Origin: Capitulum mitella
Lineage: Eukaryota > Arthropoda > Thecostraca > Pollicipedomorpha > Pollicipedidae
Assembly (NCBI GenBank): GCA_030062745.1
Contig: CP099843.1
Coordinates: 15,603,997-15,667,996, forward strand
Direction: 5' to 3'
DNA: 64,000 nucleotides
The notes under the pieces are model-generated. The model saw only the letters and a program-made list of their open reading frames with translations. It did no database searches and was not told where the DNA came from. Below, piece by piece: positions 56,601 to 64,000 of this stretch (positions are counted from its first letter, which is position 1; each line of letters starts with the position of its first letter). The translations under genes were made by a program, and so were the position numbers.

Positions 56601-59600
56601 TCGTCCCTGGAGAATTTTTGTCGTCTAAGGAGCCCCTCAGGCAGTAACAATTGGGCCCACTGTAAATCTCTCTCTGCCATGACACAGGCGCCTCTGACGA
56701 TGCTTTCAGGTCCTTTGGCCGTTTCAGAAACTGTCTAGACGTCTAAAGGTTTAGAAGGTTCATGGCCCCTCTACTCGTCTCAGGGGCCCCTATTGCTAGA
56801 GACTGCTAATTGGCAGCCTCAAACGCCCGTCTCTAGCAGTCCCAGGTAACCCCCTGTTGTCTAAGGTGCCCTTCTTGTTGTTTCTGAGGAAGATTTTTGC
56901 CATCTTAGGGGTCCTCTGGCAGTTACAAAAGACCTTTTGGTGGTTTCAGGACCCCTGTGCAGTGTTATGGGCCCTCTGAATCTCTCCGGTTGTCTCTATG
57001 GCTGTATCAGGGGTCTTCCTCTGTTACATGGGTATATCTGGCAGTCTAAGGGCCCCTCTAGCCGCATCAGGGGCCTTTCTTGGCGCTTCTGGGTCCTTAC
57101 TGGTAGTCTCAGGGGATCTTTTCCGTGTCAGTAGTGCGTCTAAGCACACTCGTGGGCCCTCTGGCCGTCCAGGGCCCCCATACCGTCTCAGAGGCCTTCT
57201 TATCGTCTTTTCCTCGCAAGGGCCTTCCGATCTTCTTGACGGCCTCAGGGGTGATCTGCCGTGTATGGACCAATCTTGCCGTCCCAAGACCCGCCGACCT
57301 TCCCGGCACTTCATGACTGTATCGAGAACCCCTTAGGTTTTCAGAAAGACCAGTGTAGCCCCATTTGGGGTCTCCCGAAGCCGAGAAAGTCGTAGGAATC
57401 CCTGTTCAGAGTACCCTCTGGTGAGGTCTCCGTATGTCGTGCTAACCACTCTTCTTGCCGTCTCAGGGGCCTCTGGCACTTTTAGCGGTCTTATGAGCCC
57501 TTTACCGTGTTGGGACCCTCCTGCGGTCCCAGGCACCCTTTCATTTATCTTAGGCACGATCTTGCCGTCCCAGGGTCTCATTAACCCTTCCACAGGCCCT
57601 CTGACTGCATCAGGAACCTTCAACTTTTCACATGGCCCGTGAAGTCCATTGGGGGCCCCCGATGACATTCCAGGGGCCAATATGCCGTTCTAGGGACTCA
57701 GTCCTTATCTTGCCCGTCTCAGGGGCCCTGTGACCCTTCCGGCGGTCACAGGCTTAATTTGCCGTGTTGAAGCCCTGCTGTGGTCCCGGGGCCCTTCAGG
57801 TGCTTCAGAGGCCATTCTAAGGGTCTCAGGGGTCATCTAACCCTCCCAGAGGCCCCCTGACTGCATGAAGAACTCGTGTTTCCACAGAAAGCCCCCTGAA
57901 GCTCATACGAGGCTCCTTCGGAGCCCCTTTTGAGTCTGACAGAGGCCCCCTCGGGGTAGGCCCGAGAGGGCCCCTTTCTCAGGCCCCGGAGGGGCGATCG
58001 CCCCCATGCTCCCCTGGATACACGGCTGGTCGTCAACCGTTCCGCGTCGAATACTTCACTCCATTGGAACACTCCAGAATCACTCGACGGAGCCGCGTGG
58101 CGGCTTGGTCCGGTCACGCCACGCACAAGGACTAATCAGCGGCTCGTATACAGCGCGGCCGCCGGGCGAGTCCATGCAACGTTCGGTACACAGCGCGGCC
58201 GCCAGGCGGATCAGGCCGGTCAAGGTCGGACGGTCGCCGTTACCTGTTCAATATGGCCAACTATTGATGACCTTATTGAACTATACATTGGCCACATATA
58301 TTTTATCACAGACGTTTTAACGTTATGACGTTGAGACGTTTTCAAAGAATCCATGTCGAATGGGTCTTAACCCTATTCCCGGAGGGCTAGACCGTATGGT
58401 CGATTCCCGGCGGGGGGGGCGGATTCGGCCCCCCCTAAGATCTCGAGAACTACTCGTCCGATTTCATTGCAACAAAAGGCAATCGATTTGCCGTGACGTG
58501 AACTACATTTTTATAAAAAGAAATTTTCAAAATTTTGAAATGTGTGGATACAGGGGGCAAAAACGTCAAAATGGGGGGTACTTTTGGACTTCTTATAACT
58601 CCCTTATTTATCGACCGGTTTCAATGAAACTGGCATGAATCGAGAGATTATGTATAGGACTTTTACCATGGGTACACAAATCTGAAATTTCGAGAAAATT
58701 CATGGGCGTTCACAGGGTTTCAAAAATAGGAGGATTAATTTCTAACAACTGAATGAACAAAAGAGGCAAAAACACTTTTTTGGCTTCTACTAGTCATGTT
58801 ATGCTAAAGAAGTACAAATCGCATTACCATGTTTGTATAATGTTAGCATAGGCGGTGGCATGGACATGAAACAAGGGAAAACTGTCATGGTTACACGTTC
58901 TTCAGATCAACTTGTGGCCTTTCACCTTAAATGACCTCCAGTGACCTTGGATTCACTTGGAATGATGTCGTGTACATTCAGTATCATCTGTAAACATTTT
59001 TAATCGTTTAAATTCACTCTATTTAAAAAAATTCATTCTATGGCTATTGTGATATAGGGCACGCCCACTGACATTTTAGGTCATAGCTCCGTGACCCGAC
59101 CTGATATCAAGCTGAACCTTGGTACACAAGTAGAAGGCACCCTTCTACGTCATATATATTCCGGGTTTGGCATTTGAAAAGACGACGCCGAAAGTATTGC
59201 AAAAAAAATTTTGACTTTTGACCTTGACCTGACCTGGTAAAGTGACCTCAGACAAACAAAATCACGTCTGCACATTGCCCAACTATTTAGCTATACATCC
59301 AGATAAAGTTTTAAGTTCTATCTTAAAAACTGTTTTTTGCAGGCATTTTCCTTTTACCCTCATCATGGCCAAAAATTGCCTGAGGTGCCTCCCAAAAATG
59401 TTGCCTGGCTCCGCCCCTGAGCAAAATAAAATTTTGAAATTTTGTCACAGCGCGAAGAAAGAATAGCTAGGAAAAGTCGCCAAGTTTCGTGAAGCTACGT
59501 TAAAAAGCCTGGAATTGGCAAGCAAAAAACCCGAGGGGGGCGGATTCAGCCCCCCCTGCCGGGAATAGGGTTAAAGACACGACCCACAGATTGATAACGC

Positions 59601-62600
59601 CACGTGAAAAAAAACAGTCCACCCATTTTTGAAAAAGCAACTGTGTCTCGGTGGCATATCCATCGCATATAGGTAACGTCGGTAACAAACAGTTCCTTAT
59701 GGGGTTTGACAGGCATTCATATAAACAGGAAGACTTTAAGGACAAAATTCATGTAAAACCTGCAAGGATCGGACAGACCTGGAGCATAAAGCACCGTAAC
59801 CGAGGTCACCGCATATTTCGAACGTATTTCGCTATTGATACGTGTTGCGTTAAAAACTGGATACTTTTGGCTAGTATTCAGGAGCTGACAGTGATCACTT
59901 CCAGCCAAACGACGGCTAATGTCTCAACGTGCAAGGGCGTGCGAGAAATTTATTGATAGATGCATTCGCAGATATCAGCTGATGTCCTGACTACATATCG
60001 ACCCATGAGCTTTCTTCCATTGATGCCAAAAATGTTGGGAAAGCCATTTATAGATGGCTTATATCGCATATGCAGCTTAACCCGCGCACGACCGTCGGTC
60101 CTTTTCCAACATGGGCGACTGGGGGGGGGGGGCAGTTGGCCGCCCCCCATTAACTCACGAACGGTTGGTTGTACGATAAAAATAAACTCACCGTTGGAAA
60201 GCTTGGGACGAGTAGAGCTCGAAATAGGTCTCATTTTTAGTTTTAGATAATATGTAAGCCAATTTACGCCCTATATATGTTTTCTCATAGCCGACTGCAT
60301 GACACCGAGAAATGGCCTGAATCTCAAGGGCTGTCACTAATAACGCATAGGGTAAAGGCACGAGCGCACAAGTAAAGGTCCGCGGATGCCGATACACGTC
60401 TAATTTCCCAGATTTGTTCAATATATGTACACGCCGAAACGTTGAGTTAAAGACACGGCAATTCGCGCTAGCTGTAGGCGTGCGCCGCTGCCGTATGCAT
60501 TAACAAATTGACGAGAACTAATTTTAGCGGCCCTTTATTTTTGCGAAAAAAGACGATCTATGTAAATTTTATTGATCTTTGTGGTTCTTGTCATGGTTTC
60601 TCATGTTGAAATTTTGGAAAAATTCGTTAGTTACCAATCTACACAATTGGTGGAGCTTTATTCGCGAGAGCCTGTTTATTTCCAAAATATGCTACTTTTT
60701 CAAACTTTTTGAGGTTCCTGGTATTACTTACGTTTGTGCAAGCTAGTTCTGACATTTTCTACCCATTCTGAGTAATTCATCGTCGATTTTGACGGTGGTG
60801 CATTTTGGCTCACTTTTCACAGCAATTCGTGACCTGACCTCAGGTCATTGCCTGGAAGTCATTGATACTTTGCCCAATGACGGTAACTAGATGTCTGCTT
60901 CACTCCACACTAAAAATGTTATTGACATATTCCGTCAATTTCCGAAAAAACGGCGACATGTCTTAAAAATGGGCTTGACCTTAGATCAATGACCCGGAAA
61001 ATTCCGAAAAATCTGAGATAGCAGATTTGTTGCATCTATTACGGTCACTAATCTCTGAAAGTATTATTGAGATATTTTGCTTTGCGAAAAAGTTAGAGGG
61101 CGCTAAACGTTTTTGGACATAGGTGTGTTTGACCTGACCTAGGTCAGACACCTGACCTGACCTGAGGTCGAAATTTTGACATGAGATGTAAAATTGATGA
61201 AGCAAAAGATACACCAAGTTTCGTGACTCTGTGTTTGTTGGTTTTCTCGCAATCCCTCAAAAACCTCAGTCGGGGACGGGTTAACAGCGTAATCCACGAC
61301 CATCAGTTCGGTTTTCAAATTAGCCGATGTAATCTACATGCCAATACTACGTCAAAGATGAAATTACCACAGTGTTGGACATAGTAAGCAGACGGTCGGG
61401 ATATATCTTGGTCTATAGAAAGCTTTTGGTACCGTAAATACGGACATTCTTTTGGAAAAATTGGTACTACATGGTCTAAAAGCATGGGACACGATATTTT
61501 ACAATCATATCTTTCAGATAGGAAGTATTGCGTATAAATTAGAGATAAATTATCTGGCTTCGTTGAGATTAACATGGGTGTACCACAGGGGTCTGGCCTA
61601 GGCCCCATTTCTTCATCTTGTACGCTTCTCTTCCTAAGAGAAGTCCGGAAATGAAATGTCTCTTGCATGCCGATGATACGGCAATGCAAGAGAATATGTT
61701 GCATTGCCGTATCTTTAATCATAATCTTTAAAGATCGAGATAATGGTGAGCTTCAAATCCTTGTGAACGAAGCATTTCTTTTGATGACTGAGTATCTCCG
61801 TCACAGCTTTCTTTCACTCAACGTTATGAAAACTTTTCCTCAACCTTATCCCAGTTCTTGAGATTTCAAGTTTGACAACGTGATGCTTTATTAATGAAAA
61901 ACACGAAGTACCTCGGTCTCATTGATAAGCATCTAAAGTTTACGGCACATTTGACCTACATATCCAGCATTCTGTCTAGAAACAGCAGGAAGATGTGTTT
62001 CATTCGGCGATACACTGGCAGACTATTTTCTACTCTACAAGATATTAATTCTTTCCCACGTTAACTATCGCTCTCTCGTCTGGGGAGTCCGCTATCCTAG
62101 TGGGCTTGAAAAGATTTGCATCCTCCAAAAAAGAGCCGTATGCCTAAGTTTGTTTCTCCTCAAAGCTCTGAGGCGGTCGTTAAATGTTGCAGCATACTAA
62201 AGTTTGTAGAACTCCCCAAATCGCAGTTGCGTATATTAAGCCGCCACCGCCTGGGGCGTGTCAGATAGGGCACCCACCTCCGTTTTTCGTGAATAATTTC
62301 TGAACCGTTACAGCCAGCCCAACCACACTTTCAGTACCTCTTCATCAATCAATTCTACATATTTTGGCATAAAGGCCATTTCCATGCTAGGTCAGGTCAT
62401 GGAGATGTGACGTCATAAATGAATCCTTTCATGCATGTTTTCGCCGCTTCGGACGGTGGAGAAGAATATGCTTTGTTTTTGGATAATATTCGCGAATATA
62501 GTCCATGGATTATTTGGATTTCCATAGGACACGGTCCCGAACAACAGTACACGGCGAATGTAGTGGGTGATGTGATCGGTGGTTCAGATTGCTTCCGATG

Positions 62601-63564
62601 CACACTGTCACGTCGATTCAGATTACTTTTCGAGCTGGAAAATCGAGCTTTTACAGTACCCCAATAACTTCGAAGGTCATACGACCTCATGAGTTAAAGA
62701 TAACTCATAAAGTGATGACAGTGATGATAACTCTGTCATTATTGAATGAAAGGAGCAATTCGTTGGTTTGTCTGTGGGCATGACGTCTCCATTAAAATAC
62801 GGCAGTGCAATCCAAGGAAGGAATTTACTTTTCCCGCATGCTCTGTCTCTAACATAAACCAATGCCAGTCGGTTTTCATATACCGGAGACAATAGCTCAT
62901 TTCTCACGATTTTTTTTTTAAGTGTGATGAGAACACATACCGAACAGACTGTCGTTCAGGACCTGATCCCTCTTTCCAAGAAGATACAAATCTGACCGCC
63001 GGCTCCGGAACGGATTGTCCTGATGGGTTTGTTACACACGTGAAGGCTACGACACGGTCTACGTAGCCCAAATGACCATTTCTTCTCAAACAGCGCTGGA
63101 TCCTTGGGAGTCCCAAACCCCATGTCACACATCGGATAAAAGCCGAATATTTTACGAGATGGTCACAAAGACGACTTACATAGCGTGATGTTCCGGGCAG
63201 AAGACGTTAAAAGATAGGTACGAAAGGCATAGAGATGTGCTACACGACGAACCTGAAATGAGTCGCCGAAACGAATGCAGCAGTGATCCCCGCAAGGAGT
63301 AAGTAATACTACGTCCGGAATTAAGGCGGCGCAAACCGTCTGTCAAACACGAGCTTCATTTCAAGTGGATCACATCCTGTCCACCGTTGGTGTACTCACC
63401 CGGAACTGGTCGCGCATGCGCCGGAACTCGCGGGACGTGTACACCTTGTTGGTGATGAGCTTCTTGCTGCTCTCTTCCAGAGCGTCCATCCACTTGTTCA
63501 TCTCCTCCACCCGGAAGTCGTACACCTCCTTGATGAAGTGGTAGTTCTCGGACCAGCAGGACAT
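46907..63564 (-). CDS. Spectrin-repeat-like coiled-coil protein, 606 residues, twelve exons
   Basis: Spliced on the minus strand: 63564-63400, 54904-54734, 54355-54263, 54018-53983, 52798-52570, 52136-51880, 51559-51473, 49844-49649, 48705-48569, 47965-47852, 47535-47335, 47041-46907. The sum is 1821 bases. All phases match, most junctions are phase 0, and there is one ATG and one TAA. The protein is helical and highly charged from end to end, with tryptophans opening helices at intervals typical of spectrin repeats (MNKWMDALEE, LKAWLHDMLK, SMAWLTEGENLL, FLPWMDQAEERI, VQGWVAAAEKV). I see no calponin-homology, KASH, SH3 or membrane segment. The nearest family feel is the nesprin/Msp300 type of spectrin repeat, but this is a short stand-alone protein. 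A role in cytoskeletal spacing or anchoring is inference only. Confidence 0.88.
47335..47535 (-). CDS. Spectrin-like gene exon 11
   Basis: It encodes EFDEDIKSRLSSLDKMTDTV, then DREISVCRERRLAAEKVSSEWVERMVKLVEQWEQLNNT. The acceptor is CGCCGACAG and the donor ACG|GTCAGC. Confidence 0.9.
47852..47965 (-). CDS. Spectrin-like gene exon 10
   Basis: It encodes AELKVFLPWMDQAEERIKGG, then LKKPTSLIMAQEMQKSVQ. The acceptor is ATGTTACAG and the donor CAG|GTGATT, phase 0. Confidence 0.9.
48569..48705 (-). CDS. Spectrin-like gene exon 9
   Basis: It completes a GGA glycine codon and encodes KANSIAEAHLLDVEKIKNKL, then EELNQKLKDVSGEISEDLHHWADYQ. The acceptor is TTGGCTTCCAG and the donor CAG|GTGAGA. Confidence 0.9.
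49649..49844 (-). CDS. Spectrin-like gene exon 8
   Basis: It encodes TFVDKKEASMAWLTEGENLL, then SELLKFPGEDKSDEKLLMTVKMQKNMETQLNTLAELV. The acceptor is GTTTGTAG and the donor GGAG|GTGATG, phase 1. Confidence 0.9.
50600..50652. repeat. (TA)n microsatellite with adjacent (CT)n tract
   Basis: About 26 TA dinucleotides preceded by CT-rich sequence from 50560. It lies in an intron of the spectrin-like gene. Confidence 0.95.
51473..51559 (-). CDS. Spectrin-like gene exon 7
   Basis: It encodes MAGFEERNKVLDKTDERIQK, then LKTYTEDLQ. The acceptor is CTGTTTTTGCAG and the donor CAG|GTACTT, phase 0 both sides. Confidence 0.9.
51880..52136 (-). CDS. Spectrin-like gene exon 6
   Basis: It encodes NEKAWQEYEDGKVSIVNLLD, then QADEKLRNIRKLFDPKAGAEDVASRLEIAAK and LKANVEIICGICSPDKKEEIQKT. 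The acceptor CACCCACAG completes the GGC codon carried from exon 5. The donor ACG|GTCCGT is weak but keeps phase. Confidence 0.88.
52570..52798 (-). CDS. Spectrin-like gene exon 5
   Basis: It encodes IHPDSTEQVTTFIENQEANI, then KIEEKRGEFAQLIKRGQKLEGQADCPDFLKEQV and the helix SGLSNLFQDTEKKARLKLETLK. This pattern fits a full spectrin-like repeat. The donor is AAAG|GTGGGA, phase 1. Confidence 0.92.
53983..54018 (-). CDS. Spectrin-like gene 36-nt microexon
   Basis: Twelve residues, GEQKKGAVGGPK, between TTGTCACGCACAG and AAG|GTAGGA, phase 0 on both sides. It would place a flexible basic, glycine-rich linker between two helical blocks. Inclusion keeps the frame, so it may be optional. Confidence 0.6.
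54263..54355 (-). CDS. Spectrin-like gene exon 3
   Basis: It encodes VDVYSRCYQYVDDITPLEKL, then LEELRRKSTED. The acceptor is GTCATCGCAG and the donor GAC|GTGAGT, phase 0 both sides. Confidence 0.9.
54734..54904 (-). CDS. Spectrin-like gene exon 2
   Basis: It encodes YQCKNLKREELKAWLHDMLK, then LLNQKSDQNLESEKKRLEALIQRHGEML and a helix end. The acceptor is CCGGACGCAG and the donor AAG|GTGGGG. It is separated from exon 1 by an 8.5-kb repeat-filled intron; no exon between them was found. Confidence 0.9.
56410..57960. repeat. Degenerate minisatellite, unit about 20-30 bp, 1.5 kb long
   Basis: Variants of GTCTCAGGGGCCCCTCTGGC recur dozens of times at 20-30 base intervals (for example TTTCAGGGACACCTCGGGC, GTCTCAGGGGCCTCTGGCA). 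It opens several meaningless ORFs on both strands. It lies in intron 1 of the spectrin-like gene. Confidence 0.8.
58367..59574. mobile_element. 1208-bp TTAA-flanked piggyBac-like MITE
   Basis: Ends are TTAA-CCCTATTCCCGG (58367) and CCGGGAATAGGG-TTAA (59574), a perfect 12-bp terminal inverted repeat between TTAA target sites, the arrangement known from piggyBac transposons. Near both ends lies a GC palindrome around GGCGGATTCGGCC. There is no transposase ORF, so it is a non-autonomous element. It is the best-preserved copy in the window. Confidence 0.85.
59966..60076 (+). pseudogene. LINE reverse transcriptase fragment, 5' part
   Basis: The plus strand encodes TYRPMSFLPLMPKMLGKPFI, the block that opens the fingers region of LINE reverse transcriptases (YRPISLLP type). 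It breaks off where the element at 60077 begins and resumes at 61285. Confidence 0.75.
60077..61284. mobile_element. TTAA-flanked element inserted in a LINE
   Basis: It begins TTAACCCG (60077) and ends ACGGGTTAA (61284), 1208 bases, the same length as the copy at 58367. Its terminal repeats have decayed. It keeps a GC palindrome near the 5' end (60120-60147) and a 3' segment with AAGTTTCGTGA like the other copies, plus a dense TGACCT/AGGTCA cluster at 61125-61175. It separates two parts of one reverse transcriptase. Confidence 0.65.
61285..62235 (+). pseudogene. LINE reverse transcriptase remnant, 3' part
   Basis: Fragments in several plus-strand frames appear in the right order: DHQFGF, KAFGTVNTDILLEKLVLHGL, YLSDRKY, GVPQGSGLGPIS, LHADDTA, LSLNVMKT, KYLGLIDKHLKF and VNYRSLVWGVRYP. 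These are motifs of Jockey/CR1-type non-LTR reverse transcriptases, including the catalytic ADD. Stops and frameshifts throughout show it is dead. Confidence 0.85.
61675..61713. repeat. 15-bp perfect inverted repeat inside the LINE remnant
   Basis: GATACGGCAATGCAA (61675-61689) and its reverse complement (61699-61713) flank a 9-base loop, exactly after the ADD motif. It looks like a local templated inversion. Confidence 0.85.
63400..63564 (-). CDS. Spectrin-like gene exon 1 with start codon
   Basis: The ATG at 63564-63562 sits in a good Kozak context (GCCGCCATG). It encodes MSCWSENYHFIKEVYDFRVE, then EMNKWMDALEESSKKLI, and ends FRRMRDQFR at CGG|GTGAGT. GC-rich 5' UTR lies upstream to about 63780. 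Confidence 0.92.
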
Positions 63565-63803
63565 GGCGGCGGCTCGGCGGGACCGTTAAGAGCTCCGGCG
63601 GCGGACTGGCGAGGTACCCGCAGCCGGCGGCCAGGCGCCGCTCCTGGCCGGCTGCCAGACGCAGGGTGCCGCTGACGACGGGGGGGGGAGGGGGTAAGGG
63701 GTGTTGCAGGTCGGCTGTTTGTAGCAGGGGCCAGACAGGTCCTCGCACCAGCTTCGGGGCATCAAAGTCCCAGGCTCGGCGCCATTTAAAGTCGTTGTTA
63801 CTG

Positions 63804-63809
63804 TATATA
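63804..63809 (-). promoter_or_regulatory. Possible TATA box of the spectrin-like gene
   Basis: TATATA lies about 240 bases upstream of the start codon on the minus strand, before a GC-rich leader. Without transcript ends this is only a candidate. Confidence 0.25.
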
Positions 63810-63978
63810 CATGAGATTAACTGAAGGCAGTTTTTCTATTTATTTTTTTTTGTCGACAAGCCCGTGAGTCCGCACACCTGCTGGTCCGATGATGCTGATA
63901 TACATGAATTATAATACAGTGTGACAGAATCGTGGTTACACCCCCGTAAGGTAATGTTTTAGCTGCGATGATACGTCC

Positions 63979-64000
63979 TTAACCTTATTCCCGGAGAGCT
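63979..64000. mobile_element. Start of another TTAA element, cut by the window end
   Basis: TTAACCTTATTCCCGGAGAGCT matches the 5' end of the element at 58367 with three differences. The rest is outside the window. Confidence 0.6.

Larger units (their letters stand above)
54905..63399 (-). other. Intron 1 of the spectrin-like gene
   Basis: This 8.5-kb intron contains the degenerate minisatellite, two TTAA elements, the split LINE, and at 56050-56110 a short GGGGGCGGATTCCAGGATTT piece like other repeats here. I find no additional phase-compatible exon. Confidence 0.6.

Noticed and set aside
1-64000. tRNA, rRNA, CRISPR or bacterial operon structure
   Set aside because: None was seen; the window has spliced eukaryotic genes throughout.

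Overview
This window reads as the nuclear genome of an invertebrate animal, probably a protostome. Its genes are split into many short exons of about 35-260 bases (a few microexon candidates are shorter) with canonical GT-AG introns. Exons are GC-rich, while introns and intergenic DNA are AT-richer and loaded with microsatellites, minisatellites, MITE-like DNA transposons and LINE debris. I cannot fix the taxon from sequence alone. Almost all long single-frame ORFs are noise; the real coding signal is in short exons joined across phase-compatible splice sites.

Layout. (1) Plus strand, 784-25861: the 3' two thirds of a CAPS/Cadps gene (calcium-dependent activator protein for secretion). It runs from the end of the PH domain through the MUN/Munc13-homology region to a glycine-rich C-terminus. 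Sixteen exons chain together in phase, plus two possible 21-nt microexons and one duplicated alternative C-terminal exon. The 5' part of the gene lies before the window. (2) Minus strand, 35096-30022: a complete seven-exon gene for a 431-residue multi-pass amino acid transporter of the AAAP family (SLC32/36/38/AVT-like). It is convergent with CAPS. (3) 35215-46906: about 11.7 kb with no gene I can support, made of dispersed repeats, an AT microsatellite and GGTCA-rich repeats. (4) Minus strand, 63564-46907: a twelve-exon gene for a 606-residue, wholly helical spectrin-repeat-like protein with its own start and stop. Its first intron (8.5 kb) carries a 1.5-kb degenerate minisatellite, two 1.2-kb TTAA-flanked elements, and a dead LINE reverse transcriptase split by one of those elements. 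The window closes inside the terminal repeat of another copy.

How things fit together. CAPS primes dense-core vesicles for exocytosis. The transporter moves small amino acids across a membrane. The spectrin-like protein looks structural. Their adjacency need not mean a shared pathway.

The most interesting observations are: a duplicated CAPS terminal exon that aligns without gaps to the main one but ends in its own stop; frame breaks in the last CAPS exons; phase-neutral microexons; tandem arrays sitting just upstream of four CAPS acceptor sites; a piggyBac-like MITE family with one copy nested in a LINE; and the stand-alone spectrin-repeat gene.
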